From contig NZ_JAMBOI010000014.1 in NCBI RefSeq assembly GCF_023715535.1, positions 1-64,000 on the forward strand: 64,000 bases of DNA, written 5' to 3'. A model generated the notes under the pieces. It was not told the DNA's origin. It ran no database searches and saw nothing but the letters and a program-made list of their open reading frames with translations. Made by a program: the position numbers and the translations under genes. This document shows, piece after piece, positions 17,761-26,792 of this stretch; the stretch's first letter is position 1, and every line of letters begins with the position of its first letter. The DNA comes from Sporosarcina luteola. GTDB taxonomy: Bacteria > Bacillota > Bacilli > Bacillales_A > Planococcaceae.

Positions 17761-18966
17761 TCAAAGCAGATCCTCGAAATCATCCTTCTCATGTTGACGC
17801 CAAACTTCGATAACCTCTCTATTTCTCACCGCTTCTTCAATCAATGGTTGAAAATCAAAAAAGCTTTCAAAACGATGGACTTTTTCAAGTTTCGGTTTTG
17901 TTTTTGGATTGCTCGGGGTAAAGATTGTACAGCAATCTTCATATGGCCTAATTGAAGTTTCGTAAGTCCCGATCCGCTCTGAAAGCTCGATAATGTCCAG
18001 TTTATCCATCGCAATCAAAGGACGGAGAATTGGCGTGGAAGTCACTTCATTAATAGCAGTCAGGCTCTCAAGCGTTTGACTCGCCACTTGCCCGAGGCTT
18101 TCCCCGGTGACAAGCGCTAATGCGCCGATTTCTTCTCTCACTTTATCGGCGATTTGAAGCATCATTCTTCTCGTAGTCGTCATTGATAAATTATCAGGTA
18201 CTTGTTGGACAATGGCTTGCTGCAACTCTGTAAAAGGAATGACGTGAAGACGGACTGGCGCACCGAACGAGCATAGTTTTTCAGTCAAATCCATCACTTT
18301 TTGTTTTGCCAACTCACTCGTATACGGCGGGCTTGCAAAATGGATCGCATCAATTGAGACGCCGCGTTTCATAAGAAGATATCCCGCGACCGGACTATCG
18401 ATGCCGCCTGAAAGCATAAGCAGTGAATGCCCATTTGAACCGACAGGCATGCCGCCCGCACCTTTATACACTTTGGACGTCAGGAATGCACCCTCCTTCC
18501 GGATATCGACATGCAGCAGTATATCCGGCTTTTTCATTTGAACGATAAGTTCAGGAAAATGATGCAATACATGTCCACCGAGTGCTTGTTGCAGTTCTGC
18601 TGTCACGTATGGGAATGTTTTATCCGCCCGTTTTATTTCCACTTTGAATGTTTTGCCTGCCGTATCTTCAGTACCGACCACTTCGAGCGCCTTCTCTTTA
18701 ATGGCGTCCAGATCAGCTTCGCACATAGCAACCGGACTGAATGACTGGATGCCGAAAATATACGGCAGCCGTTCAATTGCCTTTTGCATATCAGACTCTT
18801 CATCAGCGATTAAAAACATCCGGTCACGCTCGGCACGCAATTGAATAGATTTCAGATCACTCATTGCACCCTTTATGTTGTTTCGTAATTTACGCACGAA
18901 GTGATTGCGGTTACGCCCTTTCAGCGACAATTCTCCGTATCGTATTAAAATTTCCTTCCATTTCAT
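17761..18966 (-). CDS. thiI: tRNA 4-thiouridine synthetase ThiI
   Basis: Adenylates U8 of tRNA and inserts sulfur to make 4-thiouridine. It has 401 residues: an N-terminal ferredoxin-like plus THUMP RNA-binding part (about 1-165) and a PP-loop ATPase with [18 protein letters not shown] (about 183). There is no C-terminal rhodanese domain, as in Bacillus ThiI. Sulfur should therefore come directly from the partner desulfurase NifZ, encoded just upstream. The stop of nifZ and the ATG of thiI are separated by one base (TAACTAATG context), indicating translational coupling. Confidence 0.95.
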   Translation of the reverse strand: MKWKEILIRYGELSLKGRNRNHFVRKLRNNIKGAMSDLKSIQLRAERDRMFLIADEESDMQKAIERLPYIFGIQSFSPVAMCEADLDAIKEKALEVVGTEDTAGKTFKVEIKRADKTFPYVTAELQQALGGHVLHHFPELIVQMKKPDILLHVDIRKEGAFLTSKVYKGAGGMPVGSNGHSLLMLSGGIDSPVAGYLLMKRGVSIDAIHFASPPYTSELAKQKVMDLTEKLCSFGAPVRLHVIPFTELQQAIVQQVPDNLSMTTTRRMMLQIADKVREEIGALALVTGESLGQVASQTLESLTAINEVTSTPILRPLIAMDKLDIIELSERIGTYETSIRPYEDCCTIFTPSNPKTKPKLEKVHRFESFFDFQPLIEEAVRNREVIEVWRQHEKDDFEDLL

Positions 18967-18969
18967 TAG

Positions 18970-20100
18970 TTACATTCCCCTCTCAATCAATTCCATAAAG
19001 CTTTTAAGCACTTTTATGAATTCGGCGATTTCGTCTTTTGTATTAGTGTTGCCGAAGCTGACTCGGATGACACCGTTTTTAAATTTATTTTCCAATCCAA
19101 TTGCTTCGATGACATGTCCCGCATTTTTATTTTTCGAGGAGCAGGCGCTTGAAGTCGATATGATGATGCCATGTTCCTGGAAGTAATTCACGGCCACTTC
19201 TCCATTGATCGATTTGAACGAAATGGATAGAATATGCGGCGCGCCATGATGCGGCGAAAGGATGCGTATGTTTTCATACAAACTGCATGCATCTATCAAC
19301 AGATTCCGCCACTCCCGATAATCTGCACTGTCTTCATGAATAGTGCTCATTCTCATCGCCTTTGCCATAGCAACAGCATTCGGAACTGAAACTGTACCAC
19401 TTCTCAAGCCATTTTCTTGACCGCCGCCGAAATTGATTGCGTGTGGTGTAACGTTTTTTTTCAAAAACAAAGCACCAGAGTTTTTCAATCCATTCATCTT
19501 ATGCGCTGAGACGGTGATGGCATCCAGGCCTAATGATTCCATGCTGACAGGCAGCTTCCCGAAACTTTGGACGCAGTCCGAGTGAAAAACTGCACGGCTG
19601 CTTTTTTTGATCAATTCGGCGCACTGCCTGATCGGTTGGATTGTGCCGATTTCATTATTGACATGCATGATACTGACAAGGATGGTGTCCTTTCTAAGCT
19701 TCTTCTCCAATTCCTCTATCGAGATTAGTCCTTGGGCGTCCACTGCCAAGTAGTCCACTTCGAATCCGATCTCTTCCAACTTTATACATGCATTCAAGAT
19801 GGAAGGATGTTCGATTTGAGTTGTGATCACATGATTGCCTCTCGAACGATATGCTTCAGCGATGCCTAGAATGGCCAAATTATTCGCTTCCGTTCCACCC
19901 GACGTGAGTACGACTTCTCCGCTTTCATTATCGATAAGCTTTAGCATTTGTTCTTTCGAACGCTTCAATAAAGCTTCAGCTTCCCTTCCTAACACATGGA
20001 GCGAAGCGGGATTCGCATAATATTTCATATTTGCGGCAATGAAAGATTCGAGTACGCTCTCATCCGGTCGTGTCGTTGAACTGTTATCAAAATAAATCAT
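18970..20100 (-). CDS. nifZ: Cysteine desulfurase NifZ, partner of ThiI
   Basis: PLP enzyme of the NifS/IscS family, 376 residues, that takes sulfur from cysteine as a persulfide. The PLP lysine is in VSAHKMNGLKNSGALF. The persulfide-bearing Cys is in the short mobile loop STSSACSSKNK, the class II-like arrangement of dedicated desulfurases. It is immediately upstream of thiI, so it is most likely the sulfur donor for tRNA thiolation. The start at MIYFDNSSTTRPD is preferred because GGAAGGG lies upstream; the frame is open to 20142. Confidence 0.93.
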   Translation of the reverse strand: MIYFDNSSTTRPDESVLESFIAANMKYYANPASLHVLGREAEALLKRSKEQMLKLIDNESGEVVLTSGGTEANNLAILGIAEAYRSRGNHVITTQIEHPSILNACIKLEEIGFEVDYLAVDAQGLISIEELEKKLRKDTILVSIMHVNNEIGTIQPIRQCAELIKKSSRAVFHSDCVQSFGKLPVSMESLGLDAITVSAHKMNGLKNSGALFLKKNVTPHAINFGGGQENGLRSGTVSVPNAVAMAKAMRMSTIHEDSADYREWRNLLIDACSLYENIRILSPHHGAPHILSISFKSINGEVAVNYFQEHGIIISTSSACSSKNKNAGHVIEAIGLENKFKNGVIRVSFGNTNTKDEIAEFIKVLKSFMELIERGM

Positions 20101-20124
20101 ATGGATTTCCCTTCCTTTTTGGCG

Positions 20125-20158
20125 CAATAAAGCCACCCGCAATTAGTATGCCGGTGGC
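20125..20158 (-). terminator. Hairpin terminator of ezrA
   Basis: Stem AGCCACC / GGTGGCT, followed on the minus strand by TTTATTG. It lies between the ezrA stop and the nifZ start. The U-tract is interrupted. Confidence 0.6.
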
Positions 20159-20195
20159 TTGTTACTGTCAACCAACTATCAATTACTTCCTTATA

Positions 20196-21890
20196 TTACA
20201 CTTGTTCCTTCAACATTTCTTCAATTTGCTTCATTGCACCCGGCTCGACTGCTTCCACAGCTGTAGCCGCTTCTTCCAATGCCTTCGCATAGCGGAATTG
20301 CCGGAAAGATTCTTCTGCATCGAGCAATCTTTCGTGCATTTCCGGATTGGATGCACGGTAGCGGTTTCCATACTGGATGATCCGCTCTACGAGCATCACG
20401 TTTTCAAGAAGCTCCTCGACTTTTTCATTCACTTCTTTTACAACGTTTTGCGCATTCGCTAAATAGCTTTCAGCAACGGACATATTCAACGGAATTTCCT
20501 GCAAGCTTTGGCTTACTAGGAAAAGCTGTTCCTCCGCTTCTTCAAGCCTAGCATCCATTTCATCCGGAATGCCTGGAATATTGCCTCTGTGAAGCTTCCG
20601 ATCAGCATTTTGCAGTTCCCGTGCTAGATCAGCCAGCTTGTTCCTGACAGTATTTTCGTCTATCCGAAGATTTTTCATCCGGTTGGCAAGACTTTCTTGT
20701 TCCTCCGCGATTTCCTCAAGCTCATCGGAAATTCCTTTAAGTTCCGCTTGTATGTAGGAATAGGCCGAGTCTTCTTCCTCCATCATGATTTTCAACGTGT
20801 CATGACGATTTTGGATTGTTTCCAACCTTTTCAAGCTTGCTTGAGGCAATTTCGCTTCTTTTTCATCCAACCGGTAACTTTGTTGCACATAGACGGCTTC
20901 ATCGGATGTTTCCCTAGTTAATTGTATGATGGCATCGAGCGATTCTTCAATTTCAGCAAAATGAAAATCAACATAATGCTTGGCATTCACTTCTTTTTCC
21001 AATGAATCGTAGAATGTATCGATACGGTCGTTCATATCCATAACGTTTTGCCGTACCGCATCGATATCAAGATGGGCCAATCTCGTCAATTGTTCGCCGA
21101 TTCCTTCTTCGATTTCATCCAACTGATGATGCAGGTCAAGATGTGCCAAGTTATAGGATTGGTCTTCCATTTCCTTGATTCCAATCCGCAATTCCCGTAT
21201 GGAAGCCGGCATCTTGTTTTGAAGTTCCGTCAGCAATGAAGGAATCTCATGGATAAGCGTCGACAGCCTCTCCCCTTTTGCAGATAGGGTGATGACAATT
21301 TCACGTGCAAGCAAATAATTTCCATTTGCCGTCAATTCATCATATTGCTCGAATTTAGGAGTGAAGGACTCAAGTTCTTTCTCTAATGGGACGACTGTCA
21401 TTCCGTAAGAATGCTGATGGGCTAAAATTGATTTCCTTGCCAATCTGTATTGCTCGCGGAGGTTTTCCATTTCAATCCTGTTCTTTTCCTCGCTGCCGAT
21501 CAATTCATTCAGCTCGTCCAATATGTCGTTTTTCCTCTTGTCACAGTCGCGGATTTTTTCCTGGATCTCTTTTTCCGTTGCCGTCGCCTTTTTAAACCGG
21601 AAACGATCAATCATATCTTCCGCATCAAAGAGCAATGAATCGATTTTTGGCATATGTACATCGACGACTTCGGTCCACTCATTTCTCCACCGCTCGAATT
21701 TCTCCTCAGTTTCGCCTGTCATATTCAGTTGTTTTACTTTCATCATCTCTTCAAAAATCGGTTTGTTTTGAATTTGCATCTTTTCATGTTCCAGTTTGTT
21801 GATTTCGCTAATATGTTTACGCCTGAACAAAAAGGCGATGGTAATAAGTACAAGTAGAACAATAATTGGAATGATGAAGTATTTCACCAT
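20196..21890 (-). CDS. ezrA: Septation ring formation regulator EzrA
   Basis: Membrane-tethered regulator of FtsZ-ring assembly, 564 residues. One N-terminal transmembrane helix (about 4-22) is followed by RRKHISEINKLEHEKMQIQ. The rest is a cytoplasmic spectrin-like bundle of coiled coils rich in Glu, Leu and Arg, with the conserved block YGNRYRASNPEMHERLLDAE and a C-terminal EEAATAVEAVEPG stretch. In B. subtilis it prevents polar Z-rings and moves PBP1 to the septum. GGGGGA precedes the ATG. It sits directly upstream of nifZ, separated by a hairpin. Confidence 0.95.
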   Translation of the reverse strand: MVKYFIIPIIVLLVLITIAFLFRRKHISEINKLEHEKMQIQNKPIFEEMMKVKQLNMTGETEEKFERWRNEWTEVVDVHMPKIDSLLFDAEDMIDRFRFKKATATEKEIQEKIRDCDKRKNDILDELNELIGSEEKNRIEMENLREQYRLARKSILAHQHSYGMTVVPLEKELESFTPKFEQYDELTANGNYLLAREIVITLSAKGERLSTLIHEIPSLLTELQNKMPASIRELRIGIKEMEDQSYNLAHLDLHHQLDEIEEGIGEQLTRLAHLDIDAVRQNVMDMNDRIDTFYDSLEKEVNAKHYVDFHFAEIEESLDAIIQLTRETSDEAVYVQQSYRLDEKEAKLPQASLKRLETIQNRHDTLKIMMEEEDSAYSYIQAELKGISDELEEIAEEQESLANRMKNLRIDENTVRNKLADLARELQNADRKLHRGNIPGIPDEMDARLEEAEEQLFLVSQSLQEIPLNMSVAESYLANAQNVVKEVNEKVEELLENVMLVERIIQYGNRYRASNPEMHERLLDAEESFRQFRYAKALEEAATAVEAVEPGAMKQIEEMLKEQV

Positions 21891-22100
21891 TGTGATCCCC
21901 CTATTCCGAAGTCACTGAAATATACTTTTAACTGCTGGATACAACAATATTATCTTATATAGTAACATGTTTAAAGCCTTTTCATATGAATTTGGGCGAA
22001 TTATAGGGAAAAAGTTGTTTTCTGCGCTAAATTCCGCGAAATTTGTAGAATTTTCATGAGAGACTTATACTTAATGAGACTATATTCAGGGGGTGCTATT

Positions 22101-22583
22101 TTGTTTACTGCAACTAATTATTCGGATATTCCGAAGGAGAAGTATGGACAACTGGCAAAACAGCTGGATGCCTTACTTTCAGGAGAGAGCAACCGCTATG
22201 CAAATTTAAGCAATGCATCGGCTTTGCTCAATCAATTTTTTGATCGTATCAATTGGGTCGGCTTTTATATGATGGATGGCGAGGATGAGCTTGTGCTCGG
22301 ACCATTCCAAGGATTGCCTGCTTGTATTCGCATTCCGCTAGGGAAAGGTGTATGCGGGACTGCAGCGCAAAAACAGGAGACCATTTTGGTTCCTGACGTC
22401 AATCAGTTTCCGGGCCATATCGCATGTGATGCTGCATCACGTTCAGAGATTGTCGTTCCTTTGATGAAAGACGGCAGAGTGATCGGGGTTCTCGATATCG
22501 ACAGCCCGGAGTATGATCGTTTTAATGAAGATGATCAAGCGGGGCTAGAGCAATTTGTGAATGTGCTTGTTAACCATATATGA
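22101..22583 (+). CDS. ytsP: Free methionine-(R)-sulfoxide reductase, GAF type
   Basis: 160-residue single-GAF enzyme (fRMsr) that reduces free Met-R-sulfoxide. The catalytic cysteines are in LGPFQGLPACIRIP, GVCGTA and HIACDAASRSEIV; the core DGRVIGVLDIDSP is the family signature. The start is TTG, with GGGGGTG five bases upstream, agreeing with B. subtilis YtsP in length. The frame extends upstream to 22056 without support. It converges with the gamma-lyase gene, another methionine-related enzyme, and shares a terminator with it. Confidence 0.92.
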   Translation: MFTATNYSDIPKEKYGQLAKQLDALLSGESNRYANLSNASALLNQFFDRINWVGFYMMDGEDELVLGPFQGLPACIRIPLGKGVCGTAAQKQETILVPDVNQFPGHIACDAASRSEIVVPLMKDGRVIGVLDIDSPEYDRFNEDDQAGLEQFVNVLVNHI

Positions 22584-22590
22584 GTGAATG

Positions 22591-22628
22591 AAAAATTGCC
22601 CGGCGAATTTCAACGCCGGGCAATTTTC
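22591..22628. terminator. Bidirectional terminator, ytsP / gamma-lyase
   Basis: Perfect ten-base-pair stem TTGCCCGGCG / CGCCGGGCAA with loop AATTTCAA, AAAAA before and TTTT after. It overlaps the 3' end of the gamma-lyase gene. Confidence 0.92.
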
Positions 22629-23838
22629 ATGCATGGGTGGAATGATTTTGTTCCAGGATGATAAACGCTGATTCCAAGTCGGCAATGAGATCGTCTGCGT
22701 GTTCGAGACCGACAGATAGACGGAGCAAGGAATTTTCAATGCCCATTTGCAGGCGAGCAGCCTCCGGGACGCCAGAATGCGTCATCGTAGCTGGATGTTG
22801 AATGAGCGTTTCAGCATCACCAAGACTGACGGCTATTTTGATCAACGAGAGGCTATCCATGAATGTTTGCGCGCCTTCTTTACCGCCTTTTACTGTAAAT
22901 GAAATAAGCCCGCCTCCAGCTTTCATTTGTCGCTTGGCAATTTCAAATTGCGGATTGCTTTGATCGAAAGGATAATAGATATTTTCGACAAGTTTTTTGC
23001 CTTTCAAATAGGAAAGTAGTTTTTCGGCATTTGCCGTATGCCTTTCCATCCGGATTGGCAGCGTCTTCAATCCACGGATTAGCAACCATGCGTCGAACGG
23101 AGACATGATCGCACCGTAATCCTTTTGAACGGTCATCTTCAGCTTTTGCATCTCTCCGGCATCTTTTCCGACAAGCAGTCCAGCAATCACGTCTCCATGA
23201 CCGTTAATATATTTCGTTGCGCTATGCAAGACAAAGTCCGCTCCGCAATCGATGGGGTTTTGTAAATAAGGGGAAGTGAATGTGTTATCCACGACGACGA
23301 CTAATCCATGTTTCCGAGCTACATCACAGACCATTTCCAAGTCTACCAATTCCATCGTTGGATTGATCGGTGTTTCCACATAAATGCATACCGTTTCCGG
23401 CGTGATTGCCTTTTCGATCTCTTCCTCAGTCGTCATGCTGATCAAGCTATGGGTAATATTATATTTCTCTTTCATGATTCCTAGTAAACCGAATGTACAT
23501 CCATAGATTCCCCTGGAGCAGATAATATGGTCGCCCGCTTTCGTCAAGTGGACAAGTATGGAGCTGACCGCTGCCATTCCGGAGCCGAAAGCAAGGGCAC
23601 CTGCCCCATTTTCAAGAGCGGCCATCCTTTCCTCAAGTATACGTACTGTTGGATTGCCGAGCCGTGAGTAAATATTGCCCGCCTCCTCACCCGAGAAGCG
23701 CTTCTCCCCTTGTTCTGCAGTTTCAAAAGAATATGTCGAAGTCTGATAGAGTGGCACAGCCAAACTGCCATGATGTTCAGTATCATCATAGCCTTCATGG
23801 ATTACGAGCGTGTCTTTGTGCAGTTTCGATTTATTCAT
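22627..23838 (-). CDS. Methionine gamma-lyase-type PLP enzyme
   Basis: Trans-sulfuration family PLP enzyme of 403 residues. The PLP lysine is in SATKYINGHGDVIAG, and the phosphate-binding YSRLGNPTV and FGSGMAAVSS are present. The loop RGIYGCTFGLL places a Cys where methionine gamma-lyases carry their active-site cysteine, favouring methionine cleavage to methanethiol, ammonia and 2-oxobutyrate over cystathionine lyase or synthase activity. The start is either of two close ATGs (23844 or 23838) downstream of AAGGGCGG. A cre-like palindrome lies just upstream, suggesting carbon control. Cystathionine gamma-lyase remains possible. Confidence 0.85.
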   Translation of the reverse strand: MNKSKLHKDTLVIHEGYDDTEHHGSLAVPLYQTSTYSFETAEQGEKRFSGEEAGNIYSRLGNPTVRILEERMAALENGAGALAFGSGMAAVSSILVHLTKAGDHIICSRGIYGCTFGLLGIMKEKYNITHSLISMTTEEEIEKAITPETVCIYVETPINPTMELVDLEMVCDVARKHGLVVVVDNTFTSPYLQNPIDCGADFVLHSATKYINGHGDVIAGLLVGKDAGEMQKLKMTVQKDYGAIMSPFDAWLLIRGLKTLPIRMERHTANAEKLLSYLKGKKLVENIYYPFDQSNPQFEIAKRQMKAGGGLISFTVKGGKEGAQTFMDSLSLIKIAVSLGDAETLIQHPATMTHSGVPEAARLQMGIENSLLRLSVGLEHADDLIADLESAFIILEQNHSTHA

Positions 23839-23857
23839 TTCCATTCCGCCCTTCTGT

Positions 23858-23875
23858 AATGTAAGCACTTACATT
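23858..23875. promoter_or_regulatory. cre-like palindrome upstream of the gamma-lyase gene
   Basis: Perfect inverted repeat AATGTAAG-CA-CTTACATT ending 20 bases before the gamma-lyase ATG. It fits the CcpA cre consensus TGWAANCGNTNWCA except for one base of the central CG. CcpA itself is encoded in this window. Confidence 0.5.
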
Positions 23876-23904
23876 TCCTGTTTTCATTTTACCCTCTTTC
23901 ATGA

Positions 23905-23951
23905 AAAAGAAAAAGAGCAACTTCAGCGTCATTTTAGCGCTGAAGCTGCTC
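23905..23951 (-). terminator. Terminator overlapping the 3' end of the diguanylate cyclase gene
   Basis: Arms GAGCAGCTTCAGCG and CGCTGAAGTTGCTC on the minus strand, followed by TTTTTCTTTTTC. The first arm encodes the last codons of the protein, so the stop codon lies inside the hairpin. Confidence 0.9.
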
Positions 23952-25778
23952 ATGGAGAACGAACCTATTCTTCCCATTGTTTTTCGCGTGATAAAGAGCA
24001 TGATCCGTCGCTTGGAAAAGCCCCTTATACGATTTTCCGTCAGTCGGAGACCAACCACTCAAGCCAATCGATACTGTCACACGCGGATCGGTGGCCTCAG
24101 GGATTCCTTCGACAAGTTGCTTGGCCAAGTTGAGACCTTCTTCGACTGTTGCGGACGGCATGAAGACTGCGATTTCCTCACCACCCCATCTACTGGCGAT
24201 TCCCCGACCTTCCACTTTCGAGAGGATAAATGCCGAGATCTGTTGCAATACCAAGTCCCCTGTCGTATGACCGTAAGAGTCATTCACCAATTTGAAATCA
24301 TCGACATCCATCAGGATGAATACGCCGGATTCCTCTCTTTCAATCGTTGCTGTAACAATTTCATCTAAATACGAACGGGTGAATAATTTAGTTAGATGAT
24401 CTTTATTAACAAGCTCTTGCAACTGATCACGCAGCATGATGTTGGAGATCGCCAGAGATGAATGGCCGATGAGGGAACGCATCAATTTGAAACTGTCAAA
24501 TGAAAAAAAATATTCTTCCCGGTGCATGAGGATTACAAATCCGATCACCTCGCCTCCATTGCTGATTGGAAGGGCCACAAGTGATTTGAACTCATTGATA
24601 TGATCCGCATCTATATTGGCGTCAAAAACTGCCTCTTCCCCTTTTCTGAAACGTGCCGAAACTGAATCAAGATACCTTTTACCTGCCATTTCTTTGAAGA
24701 GTGGCGTGGAAGAATGCGAGATGGAGTAATTGCATTGTTCTTCATAAAAGACAAAGGCCATTTCATGCGGGTAGAATGCATGCATAAACTGGTCTTTGAG
24801 AAAAGCGATCATTTCATCTAGATCCAAATTGCTGTTCAACTTCCTTGACGCTTCATTCACTAATTGCAGATCATCCACCAGGCGATGGGATTGGTCATAG
24901 AGACTGGCGTTTTCAAGTGCATTTCCTGCGCCATTCGCCATCGATCGGATAAAACTCTTCTGCGCAATCGTAAATTCAGTGTTCTTCGGAGCAGTTATCT
25001 GCAGTATGCCATAAATCCCCTGCCTTCCACGAATGGGCGCATTCAGTAGACTGCTTGCAATATCAACGGCGTTCTCAATCGTCAAATCCCCTGAGAGGAA
25101 TGCATCGACTGCAGACACTCTTTCATTAGCATAGTCAAACAACCGGTACTCATCCGTCTTCCCTATCTGTTCATTCGAAAGAAGCAGATCGACGTCGTAA
25201 GCCGGAAAAGAGCCGCATACCGCTTCCATCAAGCCGTCAAGAATGACGTCACTTTCCATCGTAGAGTTGAAAAGTTCAGCCACTTCAAATAGATGCCTAT
25301 ATGCCTTCTCGCTCTCCGAAATCTTATGCATTTGTACAACTTGGCCAATGAATGTGCCGAACGCTTTTTTCAGCGCTTTCAAGTGAGGCGTTTGGGCAAA
25401 TTCATGCCATTTATCACTGGCCCTGAATAGAAGTGCGGCAAGAGGAGCAAGATGGACATTCCTGATGATGAGCGAATCGTCCGCAAACTCATATTCCCTA
25501 TCTGAAGAATGCGAGATGAATGACACATTGAAGATTGGATGGTCTTTCGCATATGTTTCCGGTCCGCAATTGTTATGAGAAGGTGCAGTATTCAATAGCG
25601 GTGTAAAACGATTATTGTCGTACAGCAGTATTTCTGCATCCTTAATTTCAAATTGCTTCATGAATAATTCTTTGAACTTGACGAGTGTTTCTCCTAAAGG
25701 ATATTCATCAGTAAGACTAGACAATAAATCAAAAATGGAACATTTCAATTCATATAAAGACAATTCATGAACGTTCAT
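23934..25778 (-). CDS. Diguanylate cyclase with tandem GAF domains
   Basis: Makes c-di-GMP from two GTP. It has 614 residues: an N-terminal region of unknown fold (about 1-140), two GAF-like domains (about 145-295 and 300-445), then a GGDEF domain (about 455-610). The active site is intact: SRWGGEEIAVFMPSA, with MDVDDFKLVNDSYGHTTGD upstream. The residues where an RxxD inhibitory site would lie read EGRG, so canonical product inhibition is unlikely. No transmembrane helix is seen, so it is a cytosolic sensor whose ligand is unknown. The start is chosen at MNVHELSLYELK behind GAGGGTGAT. Confidence 0.92.
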   Translation of the reverse strand: MNVHELSLYELKCSIFDLLSSLTDEYPLGETLVKFKELFMKQFEIKDAEILLYDNNRFTPLLNTAPSHNNCGPETYAKDHPIFNVSFISHSSDREYEFADDSLIIRNVHLAPLAALLFRASDKWHEFAQTPHLKALKKAFGTFIGQVVQMHKISESEKAYRHLFEVAELFNSTMESDVILDGLMEAVCGSFPAYDVDLLLSNEQIGKTDEYRLFDYANERVSAVDAFLSGDLTIENAVDIASSLLNAPIRGRQGIYGILQITAPKNTEFTIAQKSFIRSMANGAGNALENASLYDQSHRLVDDLQLVNEASRKLNSNLDLDEMIAFLKDQFMHAFYPHEMAFVFYEEQCNYSISHSSTPLFKEMAGKRYLDSVSARFRKGEEAVFDANIDADHINEFKSLVALPISNGGEVIGFVILMHREEYFFSFDSFKLMRSLIGHSSLAISNIMLRDQLQELVNKDHLTKLFTRSYLDEIVTATIEREESGVFILMDVDDFKLVNDSYGHTTGDLVLQQISAFILSKVEGRGIASRWGGEEIAVFMPSATVEEGLNLAKQLVEGIPEATDPRVTVSIGLSGWSPTDGKSYKGLFQATDHALYHAKNNGKNRFVLHEQLQR

Positions 25779-25901
25779 TTCCATCACCCTCATTCATGTT
25801 CCCTGTATTTCTACCTATTCCATCATTCTAATACATACAACCTATTATTAATAGTTTTTACATCGATTCTACTCCTATATTCGGACGGCGAGGAAAAGAG
25901 C

Positions 25902-25930
25902 TTGACTCACATCCGTATAATTGTTATGAT
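25902..25930 (+). promoter_or_regulatory. Sigma-A promoter of rpsD
   Basis: TTGACT (25902-25907), 17-base spacer, TATGAT (25925-25930). It is a near-consensus vegetative promoter giving a start near 25937. The bases from 25779 to 25901 between the cyclase gene and this promoter show nothing further. Confidence 0.88.
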
Positions 25931-25936
25931 GTTCCT

Positions 25937-26120
25937 TGTGTAAAATAGTTGCAGCAGTTGTATGATCCATGCTGTCCAGTCTATTCCTTTTAGTAAGGTG
26001 CATCGCGTAACCTCGTGGCTGCTGAGGCGAGGATGCAAGATTATAGAATGGCACACGGATTGAATGCATCTGGTTCTTATTTTACAACAAAATAAAACCA
26101 AAACAGAGGAGGAGTCTTTC
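25937..26120 (+). promoter_or_regulatory. Structured rpsD leader, probable S4 autoregulatory RNA
   Basis: About 184 bases of untranslated leader between promoter and rpsD. It can fold a hairpin TGCATC / GATGCA with inner CCTCG / CGAGG pairing (25999-26037). In Bacillus, ribosomal protein S4 represses its own translation by binding such a leader. No terminator-like U-run follows, consistent with translational control. The identity as an S4 leader is inferred from position and length. Confidence 0.7.
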
Positions 26121-26723
26121 ATGGCTCGTTATACAGGTCCATCTTGGAAACTTTCCCGTCGTCTTGGCATTTCGCTAAGCGGTACTGGAAAAGAAATCGA
26201 AAAACGCCCTTACGCACCGGGACAACACGGTCCTACTCAACGTAAAAAACTTTCCGAATACGGAATGCAATTACAAGAAAAACAAAAACTTCGTTTCATG
26301 TTCGGCGTGAACGAACGTCAATTTAAAACAGTTTTCAACAAAGCTGGTAAAATGCCTGGTAAACACGGTGAGAACTTCATGATCCTTCTTGAAACTCGCC
26401 TTGACAACATCGTTTACCGCATGGGTCTTGCACGCACTCGCCGTGCAGCTCGCCAACTCGTCAACCATGGTCACATCCTAGTTGATGGCAAACGCGTTGA
26501 CATCCCATCTTTCAGCGTAAAACCTGGTCAAGAGATCTCTCTTCGTGAAAAATCTCAAAACCTTGATGTTGTAAACGAAGCTCTAGAAGTGAACAACTAT
26601 GTTCCTGAGTACGTTACTTTCAATGCTGACACTAAAGTCGGTTCATTCGTACGTATGCCTGAACGCAGCGAACTTGCTGCTGAAATTAACGAAGCTCTTA
26701 TCGTTGAGTACTACTCTCGTTAA
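26121..26723 (+). CDS. rpsD: 30S ribosomal protein S4
   Basis: 200-residue primary 16S rRNA-binding protein that starts assembly of the 30S body. It begins [16 protein letters not shown] and carries the S4 RNA-binding domain [20 protein letters not shown] and [13 protein letters not shown] (about 93-150). There are no zinc-binding cysteines, so this is the C-minus form. GAGGAGG precedes the ATG; 19 codons upstream are open but lie in the leader. It is monocistronic, with a strong promoter, a structured leader and a terminator. Codon use is biased as in highly expressed genes. Confidence 0.98.
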   Translation: MARYTGPSWKLSRRLGISLSGTGKEIEKRPYAPGQHGPTQRKKLSEYGMQLQEKQKLRFMFGVNERQFKTVFNKAGKMPGKHGENFMILLETRLDNIVYRMGLARTRRAARQLVNHGHILVDGKRVDIPSFSVKPGQEISLREKSQNLDVVNEALEVNNYVPEYVTFNADTKVGSFVRMPERSELAAEINEALIVEYYSR

Positions 26724-26736
26724 TCGCTTCCTTATG

Positions 26737-26776
26737 AAAACCCCGAGATTGCATTTGCAATTTCGGGGTTTTTTCT
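26737..26776. terminator. Bidirectional terminator after rpsD
   Basis: Arms ACCCCGAGATTGCA and TGCAATTTCGGGGT around a two-base centre, AAAA before and TTTTTT after. The convergent acyl-CoA ligase gene ends 17 bases further on. Confidence 0.92.
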
Positions 26777-26792
26777 ACGTTTTACTAGTAGT

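Noticed and set aside
17542..17955. Plus-strand frame opposite sspA and the 3' end of thiI
   Set aside because: Overlaps two well-supported genes and the sigma-G promoter, with no ribosome site.
23876..23904. SAM riboswitch upstream of the gamma-lyase gene
   Set aside because: The gap to the neighbouring terminator is too short and no S-box motifs are present.
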